This document shows, one piece after another, positions 36,253 to 46,030 of a stretch of DNA of 64,000 nt (position 1 is the first letter of the stretch; each line of letters begins with the position of its first letter). The position numbers were made by a program, and so were the translations under genes. Source of the DNA: an uncultured Alphaproteobacteria bacterium (GTDB taxonomy: Bacteria; Pseudomonadota; Alphaproteobacteria; UBA8366; JADFVY01); NCBI GenBank assembly GCA_947259105.1, contig CAMYKU010000003.1, forward strand, positions 1 through 64,000. The letters run 5' to 3'. A model generated the notes under the pieces. The model saw nothing but the letters and a program-made list of their open reading frames with translations. It was not told where the DNA came from and ran no database searches.

Positions 36253-36900
36253 ATGGCGGACAGTGCGAGCGACAACAACCCGACGGTCGAATGCGCGGAA
36301 AACGGACCCTACATCGTGAAGAGCTGTGACCGGCTGACCGACGCCGCCGGCGGTGCCATCGCAACCAAGAGCCTGATGGCGCTGTGCCGCTGCGGCGCCT
36401 CGGCGAACAAGCCGTTCTGTGATGGAACGCACGCCAAGATCGGATTTTCCGGCGAACGCCTTTCCGACGCCTCGAACGACCGGCGCGACCCATACGTGGG
36501 CAAGGCGCTCACCATCCACGACAACCGGGCGGCCTGCGCCCATGCTGGGGTGTGTACCGACACGCTGGCCAGCGTCTGGCGCATGGGAGAGGAGCCCTGG
36601 ATCGACCCCGACGGCGCGGCGGCCGAGGCGATCATAGAGGTGATCCGCGCCTGCCCGTCGGGCGCGCTCAGCTATTCGATCGATGGCGAGGCGGCAGCGG
36701 CGCCGCAGGAGAGCCCCGCAATCAGGGTCTCGAAGGACGGCCCCTATCACGTGACCGGCGGCGTAGGCTTGGCCGACGCGCCCTGGGCCGAGGGAGTCTC
36801 GCGCGATCACTATGCGCTGTGCCGCTGCGGCGCGTCGAAGAACAAGCCGTTCTGCGACGGCTCGCACTGGGATATCGGATTCAAGGACGGGGGCGGGTAA
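36253..36900 (+). CDS. CDGSH iron-sulfur protein with central divergent 4Fe-4S region (CDGSH-Fer4-CDGSH)
   Basis: Two CRCGAS.NKPFCDG[TS]H motifs flanking CAHAGVCTDTL...IRACPSGALSY. Confidence 0.9.
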   Translation: MADSASDNNPTVECAENGPYIVKSCDRLTDAAGGAIATKSLMALCRCGASANKPFCDGTHAKIGFSGERLSDASNDRRDPYVGKALTIHDNRAACAHAGVCTDTLASVWRMGEEPWIDPDGAAAEAIIEVIRACPSGALSYSIDGEAAAAPQESPAIRVSKDGPYHVTGGVGLADAPWAEGVSRDHYALCRCGASKNKPFCDGSHWDIGFKDGGG

Positions 36901-36957
36901 TCGGCCCCGTTACTGTCCGGGGAGGACCAATCCGCCCGCTGGCCGGCACGACCCGCT

Positions 36958-37662
36958 CTATATCCGCTGGTCTTCCGGCGCACGGTAGAGGGCGAATACG
37001 CGGAAGGGTGCATGCTCCGGAACCCGCCGGTCGGTGACCCCGCAGTATTCCCGGGCATCGGCCGCCGACGGGAACAACCCGAACTCATTGACCCGGTCTT
37101 TCCAGCCCCGGCTCAACTGCCGCATCTCGCTGGAAGCACTGCCGCAATTGCTGAGACCGCTGATCCAGCCGAAATCGCATACGTCATGGCCAAGAAAAAC
37201 CCAGTCGCCGGGGCGGCTCTGGATGGGAACCTCCGTGTCGAAACCGGGCCATGGCGCGATATCGGATTCAGGCGTTGTGTCACCGACCATCTCCACTGCA
37301 ACCGGCACGCCGCATGCGCCAGCCGAAGCATGTTCACGGAAAACCGCCAGCATCTCGTCCCGTTCCGGCCACAGATCCATAAACGCGTCGTAACGCTTGT
37401 TAACGGGTTCTGCGACAATGGTTGGGGGACGATCGGGCCACCAATCTTCAACCCCCGGCACCTTTACTTCATCCGGACTTTCAAAAATCGACGGCCACAC
37501 CATCGTGTCGAAAGACAATGGCCATTCGGTTTCCGGGCGCAGCAAATAATGTTCGCGGCGGTCGCTTGTCCAATACCCCGGAAGGTATGCATCGGCGCAA
37601 AGCCGAATATCGTAACCTAGCGGGAGCGCTGGCAAGAAACCTACTCCGCGGCTTTGGGCCAT
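36958..37662 (-). CDS. Hypothetical protein, start overlapping the 3' end of the upstream transketolase-like gene
   Basis: MAQSRGVGFLPALPLGYDIRLCADAYLPGYWTSDRREHYLLRPETEWPLSFDTMVWPS...; high complexity protein sequence, no family recognised. Confidence 0.6.
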   Translation of the reverse strand: MAQSRGVGFLPALPLGYDIRLCADAYLPGYWTSDRREHYLLRPETEWPLSFDTMVWPSIFESPDEVKVPGVEDWWPDRPPTIVAEPVNKRYDAFMDLWPERDEMLAVFREHASAGACGVPVAVEMVGDTTPESDIAPWPGFDTEVPIQSRPGDWVFLGHDVCDFGWISGLSNCGSASSEMRQLSRGWKDRVNEFGLFPSAADAREYCGVTDRRVPEHAPFRVFALYRAPEDQRI

Positions 37663-40049
37663 GCGCGGCCGCCCTTGCGCCCGAGCAGCGCCGCGGCGCA
37701 GGCGTCGAGGATGGCGTCGGCGTCGATGCGGTAGGTATGGAACAGATCGGGCAGGCTGCCCGACTGGCCGAAATGCTCCACGCCCAGCGGTTTGATGCGG
37801 TGCCCCAGAACGCTGCCGATCCATGATAGCGCTTCCGGGTGGCCGTCGGTCACGGTCACGATGCCGGCGTCCGGGGCAAGCGGCTCCAGCAACCGTTCGA
37901 CATGGCTGCGGACGCCCGGGCCCTCGCCATGCTGGCGGGCGCGTTCCGCCGCATGCCATCCGGCCCCAAGGCGGTCGGCCGAGGTCACCGCCAGCAGCCC
38001 GGCGCCCGGCGCCTCCGCGGCAAGCTGCTCCCAGGCCGCCAGCGCCTCGGGCGCGACGGCGCCGGTATAGGCGATGGCGATCTCGGCGCCGGGATCCGGT
38101 TCGCGGATCCAGTAGCCGCCGGCGACGACGCCGCGTTGCGCCGCGGCGTCGAGTTGCCGTTGCGGCTGTTCGAGCGGCCGAGTCGAGAGTCGCAAATAGA
38201 CCGCGCCGCCCTCGACGTCGCGCAGCCACTCGATCTCGGACTGGCCGGCGCCGTCCCGCTGCACGTAGTCGAACGCCCATTTCATGAGGATCGCCAGCTC
38301 GTCGGCATAAGACGGCTCGAAGGCCGCCAGCCCGTCCTGCGCGATCCCGATCAGTGGCGTTCCGACTGACTGGTGCGCCCCCCCTTCCGGCGCCAGCGCG
38401 ATGCCGGACGGCGTGCCGGCGACGATGAAGCGCGCATCCATGTAGCAGGCGTAGTTCAGCGCATCGAGCCCGCGCGCGACGAACGGGTCGTACAGCGTGC
38501 CCACCGGAATCAACCGCGCGCCGAACAGCCGGTCGGCGATCCCCGCTGCGGCCAGCAACAGGAACAGATTGTTCTCGGCGATGCCCAGCTCGATATGCTG
38601 GCCGGCGGGCCCCTGGTCCCATTTGAGCGGCGAGGCGATCGACTGCTCGCGGAAGGCGTCGGGGCGGTCCTCGCGGTGGAACACGCCGCGCTGGTTGATC
38701 CAGCCCGCAAGGTTGGTCGAGATCGCGACGTCGGGCGAGGTGGTGACGATACGCCGCGCAAGATCGCCCTGCGTTTTGCCGAGTTCGTTCAGGATGTTGC
38801 CGAAGGCGTCCTGGGTCGACAGGGTCCTGGCCCTGGGTGGCGCGATTGCCGAAACGTCGGCCATGGCGGGCGGCGCCGGTTCCGGCCGCTGCGCGAACGG
38901 CACCCGCTTGAGGAAGGCGCGGGTCTTCTCATCGGCGATCTCCATGCCGGCGAACGGCTCCCACTCCTGGCCATGCGGGACGTTGTGCAGCGCCCGGAAG
39001 GCGTCCATCTGGTCCGGCGTCATCAGCCCCGCGTGGTTGTCCTTGTGGCCCGCAAGCGGCAGCGCGTGACCCTTGATGGTGTATGCGATGAAGCAGTGCG
39101 GCCGGTCGTCCGCGACGCCGTGGAAGGCCTCAAGCACGCTCTCCATGTCGTGCCCGCCCAGATTGGTCATCAGGCGGTGCAGCGACGTATCGTCATGTCC
39201 GTCGAGCATTTCCTTCAGCCCGGAGGTGTCGGCAAGGTCGCGCTTCAGCCGCTCGCGCCAGGCGCCGCCGCCCTTGAAGGTCAGTGCCGAATAATGCTGG
39301 TTGGGACAATCGTCGATCCACTGTCGAAGGGCTTCGCCCGCGGGTCCTTCAAACGCCGCCTCCAGGCGCTTGCCGTATTTCAGGTTCACCACCGTCCAGC
39401 CGACCGAGCCGAAGAAGTCGCGGATCCTGCCGAACAGGTGATCGTTCACCACGCCGTCGAGCGAATGGCGGTTGTAGTCGATCACCCACCACAGGTTCCG
39501 CACGTCATGCTTCCAGCCCTCCAGCAGCGCCTCGAACACATTGCCTTCGTCCAGCTCCGCATCGCCCATCACCGCCACCATGCGGCCGGGCGCGCCGGTA
39601 TCGCCGGTCAGCCTGTGCAGGCGGACGTAATCCTGGACCAGCGAGGCGAACAGCGTGACCCCGACGCCGAGCCCGACCGAGCCCGTGGAAAAATCCACGT
39701 CGTCCGAATCCTTGGTGCGCGACGGGTAGGACTGGGCGCCGCCCAGCGCCCGGAAGGTCTCCAGATTTTCGCGGCTCTGCCGGCCTAGCAGGTACTGGAT
39801 CGCATGGAATACGGGGGAGGCATGTGGCTTCACCGCCACCCGGTCCCGCGGCCGCAGCACGTCGAGGTAGAGCGCCGTCAGAAGCGTCGTTGCCGAGGCG
39901 CAGGACGACTGGTGGCCGCCGACCTTCAGACCGTCGGAACTGGGGCGGATATGGTTGGCGTTGTGGATGGTCCAGCACGCGAGCCAGAGAATGCGCTTCT
40001 CGAGCGCCTCGAGAATCGCCACATTGCTCTTGCCGGGCATGTTCGTCAT
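37641..40049 (-). CDS. Transketolase / AceE-like (homodimeric pyruvate dehydrogenase E1-type) protein
   Basis: KVGGHQSSCASATTLLTALYLDVLRPRDRVAVKPHASPVFHAIQYLLG; VMGDAELDEGNVFEALLEGWKHDVRNLWWVIDYNRHSLDG. Confidence 0.88.
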   Translation of the reverse strand: MTNMPGKSNVAILEALEKRILWLACWTIHNANHIRPSSDGLKVGGHQSSCASATTLLTALYLDVLRPRDRVAVKPHASPVFHAIQYLLGRQSRENLETFRALGGAQSYPSRTKDSDDVDFSTGSVGLGVGVTLFASLVQDYVRLHRLTGDTGAPGRMVAVMGDAELDEGNVFEALLEGWKHDVRNLWWVIDYNRHSLDGVVNDHLFGRIRDFFGSVGWTVVNLKYGKRLEAAFEGPAGEALRQWIDDCPNQHYSALTFKGGGAWRERLKRDLADTSGLKEMLDGHDDTSLHRLMTNLGGHDMESVLEAFHGVADDRPHCFIAYTIKGHALPLAGHKDNHAGLMTPDQMDAFRALHNVPHGQEWEPFAGMEIADEKTRAFLKRVPFAQRPEPAPPAMADVSAIAPPRARTLSTQDAFGNILNELGKTQGDLARRIVTTSPDVAISTNLAGWINQRGVFHREDRPDAFREQSIASPLKWDQGPAGQHIELGIAENNLFLLLAAAGIADRLFGARLIPVGTLYDPFVARGLDALNYACYMDARFIVAGTPSGIALAPEGGAHQSVGTPLIGIAQDGLAAFEPSYADELAILMKWAFDYVQRDGAGQSEIEWLRDVEGGAVYLRLSTRPLEQPQRQLDAAAQRGVVAGGYWIREPDPGAEIAIAYTGAVAPEALAAWEQLAAEAPGAGLLAVTSADRLGAGWHAAERARQHGEGPGVRSHVERLLEPLAPDAGIVTVTDGHPEALSWIGSVLGHRIKPLGVEHFGQSGSLPDLFHTYRIDADAILDACAAALLGRKGGRAWPKAAE

Positions 40050-40150
40050 GCAGCCGATAATGCCGATTCAGGCGCGCTAGTAAAGAGAGCCTGACGACAA
40101 TCGCCCGTTCGGTATGATTCATAGCAGACGCTGCGGCGGCATCCGCATGC

Positions 40151-40954
40151 CTAGAACGTGAATCGGACCCCCAGCGACCAGTCGTCGAACTTGATCTCCC
40201 GTAGCTCATCGGTCTCGAAAAGGTCCGAATAGCGATCCGCGGCCAACCTGAAATAACGGGTTTCCAGGGTCACCATCGCTCCCGGCGACAGTCGGTAACC
40301 GATCCCCGCGATCGCCTGCCACGACAGCGCGTAAATATCGTCGTCGAAGAATTGCGGAAAGGGTTCGCCATGTTGCGCGCGGTTCCCGTCCAGGGTATAG
40401 CCCTTGGCGATGATTTGCGATATGCCGGCGCCGACGCCGATATAGGGGGTGAATCGCGTCTGCGTGTGGAAATCCACCAGCACGTTGAACATCGCGCTTC
40501 CGACTTCCAACGACCCGACGACCGGAACAGTCTCAAACCCGAGCGTAACGGAGTCCGGCCTGTCACTGAGCGCATCCCATGGCGAGTTGATCTCACCATC
40601 TTCATGTCTACGGTAGATTCCTTCCACCTCGAATCGCAGGTCGGCCACGCTGTCGGGATAGGCCATGGTGTACCCGATCGATGCGCCGACGACGTAACCG
40701 TAATTCATCTCGAGCGAACGACGTTCGAGGTGATCATTGAGCCCGAGGAACAGAACGTTGGGGGGAGTTGCGTTGTCGTATGTCGGGTCGAATCCTCCCC
40801 ACGACCAGATCGCAAGGTTGCGCACCTGCGAGAGGCCACCGCGCACGCCCCAGTATAGCCCGCTATCGGATTCGTAGATTTCCTTTGCCTGCGCCACAGG
40901 CGTGCCGAGGGAAAACAAGACGAGTCCCAAAAGAAATGCGCGCAAACTCTTCAT
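40151..40954 (-). CDS. Outer membrane beta-barrel protein
   Basis: Signal peptide; FTPYIGVGAGISQIIAKGYTLDG; LSPGAMVTLETRYFRL; C-terminal WSLGVRFTF. Confidence 0.82.
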   Translation of the reverse strand: MKSLRAFLLGLVLFSLGTPVAQAKEIYESDSGLYWGVRGGLSQVRNLAIWSWGGFDPTYDNATPPNVLFLGLNDHLERRSLEMNYGYVVGASIGYTMAYPDSVADLRFEVEGIYRRHEDGEINSPWDALSDRPDSVTLGFETVPVVGSLEVGSAMFNVLVDFHTQTRFTPYIGVGAGISQIIAKGYTLDGNRAQHGEPFPQFFDDDIYALSWQAIAGIGYRLSPGAMVTLETRYFRLAADRYSDLFETDELREIKFDDWSLGVRFTF

Positions 40955-41337
40955 TGAATGGTTCCTGCTGTTTCCAGCGGTGTAGCCGACCCGATGTTGC
41001 GTATCTAACAGCCCTAAGGTTGACGAATTGTAAATTCGGCGAAATTACCGGGTTCTTTTGCCGAGAATCAGAGGCAAATCACGGGGTGCCTGAAGGCACC
41101 CTGGCATTTGATCCCTTGACCACGATGCGCGAGGGCTGATCTTTTCCACCCCCGGGAGGTGTACCGGGCGGATTCGTCTGGGCGGCGCTCGTCAACCCGA
41201 AACTCTGCTTTACTGCGACCGCAACCGGGCATGATCGACCCCGCCCGCAGTTTAACGTTGCATTAACGCGACATGTCGATAGTGCCTTACGCGGCGCATG
41301 CAACGAGCGTTACGATGCAAATGAGAAGGGTCTTGCC

Positions 41338-41862
41338 ATGCGGTTCATGTTCGGCGCGCCGATTGCGTTCCTGGCCCCTGCGGTGGGCTATATGCTCAAC
41401 TGGATCACGGCCTGGGTCGTCAAGGGCGTCCCCAACATCGCGACCACGTACTGGCCGGCGAACATCTTCTGCGCCAGCAACGGCAAGATCACGCTGTATT
41501 GCGGCCGCTCGCCGGGCGACCTGGAATATTTCATGCTGATCTTCTTCTTCGTCGCCTGCATCATCGGCTGGGAATCGATCCGGATCCTCATGCCCAATGC
41601 GCATGGCCCCGGGGAAATCGAGGCGCGCAAGTCGCTCGGCACGACGATCAGGCGGATTATTGCCTGGAGCATCGTCGTCCTGCCCAGCCTCATCCTGGCG
41701 CCGCATATCTACCTGACCCTCGAGGCCATGCCGGCGGCGTTCAGCTATTACGGTTGGGGCACGGAAACCCTTGTCGATTTCCTGCGCAGCTGGATCGCCG
41801 GCGCCAGCTTCATGCTGCTCTACGCCGTCGCACGCCGCGGCGGCAGCACCGGGTTCGCCTGA
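41338..41862 (+). CDS. Hypothetical multi-pass membrane protein
   Basis: Four hydrophobic stretches in MRFMFGAPIAFLAPAVGYMLNWITAW...; no family recognised. Confidence 0.6.
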   Translation: MRFMFGAPIAFLAPAVGYMLNWITAWVVKGVPNIATTYWPANIFCASNGKITLYCGRSPGDLEYFMLIFFFVACIIGWESIRILMPNAHGPGEIEARKSLGTTIRRIIAWSIVVLPSLILAPHIYLTLEAMPAAFSYYGWGTETLVDFLRSWIAGASFMLLYAVARRGGSTGFA

Positions 41863-41992
41863 ACGGGCCCCGCGCCGTGAGTCGCGCCGCGGGTTGCGCC
41901 CGGGCGCCGGCCTGACCTGACATCTTGCCCCGAACCGCCGCCCGTGGCAGGTTCCTGCTCCTGTCCGTCTATCTTCTGGAAGGAAATTATCG

Positions 41993-43816
41993 ATGCGGCT
42001 CCTGGCCTTCGACAACGATGGTGTTCCGACAATCGCCGTGCGGCGCGGCGATGAGGTCGTCGACCTGTCCGTCGCCGCGCCGGACCTGCCGCGCGACATC
42101 CCCGGGCTGCTGGGCCTGGGCGAGGGGGTCATGGAGCAGGTCGCTGCTATCGTCCTCGACCCTCCGGCGGACTCGGTGCGCCCGGGCGAGGGGATTCGTT
42201 ACGTACCGGCGGTCTGGAATGCGCCCAAATACCTCTGCTGCGGGCTGAACTACGCCGAACACGCCAAGGAGGGCGGGCGCGAGCCGCCGGAACATCCCTC
42301 GCTGTTCGTCCGCTATGCACAGTCGCTGGTCGGCCACGACGAGCCACTGGTCAAGCCGTGGATTTCGGACAAGTTCGACTACGAGGGCGAACTCGCCGCG
42401 GTGATCGGCAAGCCGGGGCGGCATGTCGCGCTGGAGGACGCGCTGTCCCACGTCGCCTTCTACTCGGTGTTGATGGACGGATCGGTGCGCGACTTCCAGC
42501 GCCTCGGCACGCAATGGACGCTGGGCAAGAACTTCGACCGTTCGGGCTCGTTCGGACCCGATCTTGTGACACCCAACGAGCTGCCGGCGGGCGCCTCGGG
42601 CCTGCGCCTGGTGACCCGCGTCAACGGTACGGTCGTGCAGAACGACACCACCGACACGATGCTGTTTCCGGTCGCGGACCTGATCCACCGCTGGTCGAAG
42701 GCGATGACGCTGCAGCCCGGCGACGTGATCGCCACCGGCACGCCGTCGGGCGTCGGCTATGCCCGCACGCCGCCCTTGTTCCTGAAGGCCGGCGATGTCT
42801 GCGAGGTCGAGGTCGAGGGCGTCTGCCGGCTCAGCAACCCGGTGATCGACGAGGATGCGGGATCCGCCGCCCGAAAGCCCGCCGCCGTGCCGGAATCGGC
42901 GCCTGCACCGGCCGTGATCCGTTCGCAGCCCGTCGCTGCGCCCGGCGCCACGTCCGAAGCGCCGAAGGCGGCCGTGACGCCGTCCGGCGATTCCCGCATC
43001 GAATCCCATTACACGCAGCCGGCGCTGAGCACATCGATCCTGGCGGCGTTGCGCGAGGACGGCAAGGATCCGGACAACCTCAAGCCCCACGACGTCATGG
43101 GGCTGGGCGAGATGCATGTGCGCGCGCATGAGGCGACGCGCGAACTCGCCATGCAGCTCGGCCTCAATCACGAGAAGAAGGTGCTCGATGTCGGCTGCGG
43201 CGTCGGCAGCCCGTCGCGTTTCATGGCCCTGCAGTATGGCTGCCGGATCACCGGCGTCGACATCACCGATGCCTTCATCGAGGCCGCCGGCATGCTGGCG
43301 GAACGGGTGAAGCTGGGCGACTACCTGGCCTACAGGAAGGCCGACGCGCTCGACCTGCCGTTCGGGGACGCCAGCTTCGATGTGGTGGTCAGCCAGCACG
43401 TGCAGATGAACATCGAGGACAAGGCGCGCTTCTATGCCGAGATCTTCCGGGTGCTGAAACCCGGCGGCCGCCTCGGGATCTACGACGTGGTCGCGGGCGA
43501 GGGTGGCGAGCCCTTCTATCCCGTGCCCTGGGCCGCCGATGCGACGATCAGCTTCCTTGTGAAGCCGCACGCGCTGCGCGCCGATATCGAGGGCGCCGGT
43601 TTCGAGATCGCGTCGTGGCAGGACACCACGGCCGCCGGGTTGATCTGGTTCGAGGAACAGCGCCGTCGTGAGGCGGAGCCGGGCCACGAGGCCTCGCTGC
43701 TCGGCCCGGAACTGTTCCTCGGCTCCGACTGGTACGAAATCATCGCCAATCTCTACCGCAGCCTCGCCGGCGATTGCGTCGCAGTCATCGAAGCGGTGTG
43801 CGGGAAGCCGGCGTGA
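41993..43816 (+). CDS. Bifunctional fusion: fumarylacetoacetate hydrolase (FAH) domain + SAM-dependent methyltransferase domain
   Basis: FAH: YLCCGLNYAEHAKEGG, FDYEGELAAVIGK, TGTPSGVGYARTP; linker PAAVPESAPAPAVIRSQPVAAPGATSEAPKAAVTPSG; MTase: VLDVGCGVGSPSRFMALQYGCRITGVDITDAFIEAA. Confidence 0.93.
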   Translation: MRLLAFDNDGVPTIAVRRGDEVVDLSVAAPDLPRDIPGLLGLGEGVMEQVAAIVLDPPADSVRPGEGIRYVPAVWNAPKYLCCGLNYAEHAKEGGREPPEHPSLFVRYAQSLVGHDEPLVKPWISDKFDYEGELAAVIGKPGRHVALEDALSHVAFYSVLMDGSVRDFQRLGTQWTLGKNFDRSGSFGPDLVTPNELPAGASGLRLVTRVNGTVVQNDTTDTMLFPVADLIHRWSKAMTLQPGDVIATGTPSGVGYARTPPLFLKAGDVCEVEVEGVCRLSNPVIDEDAGSAARKPAAVPESAPAPAVIRSQPVAAPGATSEAPKAAVTPSGDSRIESHYTQPALSTSILAALREDGKDPDNLKPHDVMGLGEMHVRAHEATRELAMQLGLNHEKKVLDVGCGVGSPSRFMALQYGCRITGVDITDAFIEAAGMLAERVKLGDYLAYRKADALDLPFGDASFDVVVSQHVQMNIEDKARFYAEIFRVLKPGGRLGIYDVVAGEGGEPFYPVPWAADATISFLVKPHALRADIEGAGFEIASWQDTTAAGLIWFEEQRRREAEPGHEASLLGPELFLGSDWYEIIANLYRSLAGDCVAVIEAVCGKPA

Positions 43817-43858
43817 GCAGGTGCAGGCCGGAGCCGATTCCACGTAAGGGACAATGCG

Positions 43859-44638
43859 CTAGACGGCGCCGTCCTCAAACAACCGGGAAAGCCGGTCGGC
43901 GGCCTTCCGCAAGGCTGGGAGTTGTGCCTTTGCGGCCTCCAGCGTCAATCTCTGGGTCGGGCCGTGCATCGCAAGAGTGGCGGTTAGTCGCCCCTTGCCG
44001 TCGCGCACCGGCACGGCGACGGCGACCATGCCTTCGAGGAATTCTTCATTGTCGTCGCCGAACCCGTTATCGCGGGTTCGCTCGAGCATCGTCTCGAGCG
44101 CTGCGGGATCGCTGACCGTATTGGGGGTGTGGGGCTCCAGTACCAGATTGGCGATGACCTGCCTGCGCCGGGCCGGCGGAAGGCTGCTCAGGAACATCTT
44201 TCCGCTGGCCGTACAATGCAGGGGTACGCGGGTGCCGACCGGAAGCTGGAGCCGCAGCGGCCAACGCGCTTCCACCCGGTCGATATAACGCATGGCGTTA
44301 CCGTCCGGGACATTGATGTTGCAGGTCTCACCAACGGTTTCCGCCAGTTCTTCCAGAATCGCATGCAGCGCCGCACGCTCCCCGCCGGCGCCGGCGATTA
44401 CGTCGAGCGCCATGCCGCGCAGCTTCGGTCCGGCGGTAAGGCCTTTGCCGTCGATGCTGCGCTGCAGGTAGCCTTCGTTCTCCAGCATCGTGCAGAGCCG
44501 GTGGATGGTCGGCTTTGGCAGGCCCAAATCGGCGTTCAGTCCGGTCGGCGTGAGCGGCCGGCCGGCCTCCGCGACCTTTCCCAGGATGGCCAGGCTGCGC
44601 CGTATGGACGAGCCCTTGCTTCGGCGCATCGTGGTCAT
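43859..44638 (-). CDS. IclR family transcriptional regulator
   Basis: SIRRSLAILGKVAEAGRPLTPTGLNADLGLPKPTIHRLCTMLENEGYL HTH; LPVGTRVPLHCTASGKMFLSSL. Confidence 0.94.
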   Translation of the reverse strand: MTTMRRSKGSSIRRSLAILGKVAEAGRPLTPTGLNADLGLPKPTIHRLCTMLENEGYLQRSIDGKGLTAGPKLRGMALDVIAGAGGERAALHAILEELAETVGETCNINVPDGNAMRYIDRVEARWPLRLQLPVGTRVPLHCTASGKMFLSSLPPARRRQVIANLVLEPHTPNTVSDPAALETMLERTRDNGFGDDNEEFLEGMVAVAVPVRDGKGRLTATLAMHGPTQRLTLEAAKAQLPALRKAADRLSRLFEDGAV

Positions 44639-44654
44639 GCCGTTGTATTCCCCT

Positions 44655-46019
44655 CTATTGCACCTGGAAGACCCCGGCGCCGGCATGCACCAGCAGCATC
44701 GTCGACAAAGGCGGCCACAGTGCAATGATGAGCCAGGCCCCGATCAGGGCGAAAAGATATGGCATGGTGTAGCGCAACAGCCGCAGGTACGGAATGCCGG
44801 TGATGCCGCTCGCGACATAAAGGTTCAGCCCGTAGGGCGGGGTAATAAAGCCGATCGCGTCTCCGACCAGGAAGACCACGGCGAAATGGATCGGGTCGAC
44901 ACCGATATTGGCGGCGATCGGCGCCAGGATCGGGGCCAGGATGATCGTATTCGGCAGGCTTTCCAGGATCGTGCCGGCGATCAGCACCAGCGCCATGCAG
45001 GCGAACAGTATGGCGTAGTAGCCGCCAAGCGCGCCCAGCATGTCCGTCACGAAGACCTTGGCGCCGAGCAGTGAGAGGATCTGCTGCATAACCACCGAAA
45101 CGGCGATAAGCGGCGCCAGCAATCCGGTGATCTGGCCCGACCGCAGCACGATGCGTGGAAGCTGGAAGGGCGAGAATCCAGGGATAACGATGGTCTCTGC
45201 AACAAAGGATCCGCCGCCGCTCCCGCCGAGCATATTGTGGATCGGCCGCATGACGATGCCGACGATCAGGCAGAATCCCGCGGTCACGCCGGCCGCCTCG
45301 GTCGGCGAGAACTTGCCGGCGTAGATGCCCCAGATCACCAGCCCGATGGCGAAGAAGCCGAGCCAGGCGCCGAGCGCCGCGCGCATGATCCTGACCGGGT
45401 CGATCCGGATCAGGTGGCCCCAGCCGTTGCGGTTGGCGACGTACCAGCAGGTCACCTGCATCGCGATCACCATCAGCAGCCCGGGCAGCAGGCCGCCGAT
45501 GAACAGATCGCTGATCGACAGGTTCATCAGGAATCCGTACACGATGAAGATGATGCTCGGCGGGATGATGATGCCGACGGTACCGCCGGCGGCGACCGTG
45601 GCGGCGGCGAAGTGCTTGTCGTAGCCGCCCTTGGTCATCTCGGGATACATGATCGAGCCGATGGTCGCCGTCGTCGCCGAGTTGGAGCCGGAGATCGCCG
45701 CGAACAGCCCACACGCCCCGAGCGAGGCCATGGCGAGGCCGCCGCGCATCCATCCTAGGATCGAGTACGCGAAATCGGACAGCCGCCTGGCGATCCCCGC
45801 GGCGTTGATCAAATCGCCGGTCAGGATAAACAGAGGCAGCGCCAGCAGGCCGTAGAAGTTAAGCCCCTCGTACAGGGTCACCCCGACATTGGCGAGGGTG
45901 AAGTCGATCACCAGGCTGACGCCGATCACCCAGAAGCCGATGACCAGGAAGATCGGCACGCCGAGAATGAACAGGACGGTGACGCCGATGCTGATGAGTG
46001 CGATAAGCAGGCCATCCAT
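44655..46019 (-). CDS. TRAP transporter large permease (DctM-like)
   Basis: LPLFILTGDLINAAGIARRLSDFA; ISGSNSATTATIGSIMYPEM; FITPPYGLNLYVASGITG. Confidence 0.94.
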   Translation of the reverse strand: MDGLLIALISIGVTVLFILGVPIFLVIGFWVIGVSLVIDFTLANVGVTLYEGLNFYGLLALPLFILTGDLINAAGIARRLSDFAYSILGWMRGGLAMASLGACGLFAAISGSNSATTATIGSIMYPEMTKGGYDKHFAAATVAAGGTVGIIIPPSIIFIVYGFLMNLSISDLFIGGLLPGLLMVIAMQVTCWYVANRNGWGHLIRIDPVRIMRAALGAWLGFFAIGLVIWGIYAGKFSPTEAAGVTAGFCLIVGIVMRPIHNMLGGSGGGSFVAETIVIPGFSPFQLPRIVLRSGQITGLLAPLIAVSVVMQQILSLLGAKVFVTDMLGALGGYYAILFACMALVLIAGTILESLPNTIILAPILAPIAANIGVDPIHFAVVFLVGDAIGFITPPYGLNLYVASGITGIPYLRLLRYTMPYLFALIGAWLIIALWPPLSTMLLVHAGAGVFQVQ

Positions 46020-46030
46020 GATCCAGCCCC

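Noticed and set aside
41083-41106. Terminator at gggtgcctgaaggcaccc
   Set aside because: Short stem without a U-tract; too weak to call
41987-43843. Minus-strand 618-aa ORF mirroring the FAH-methyltransferase gene
   Set aside because: Mirror ORF from GC codon bias; the plus strand carries both catalytic-domain signatures
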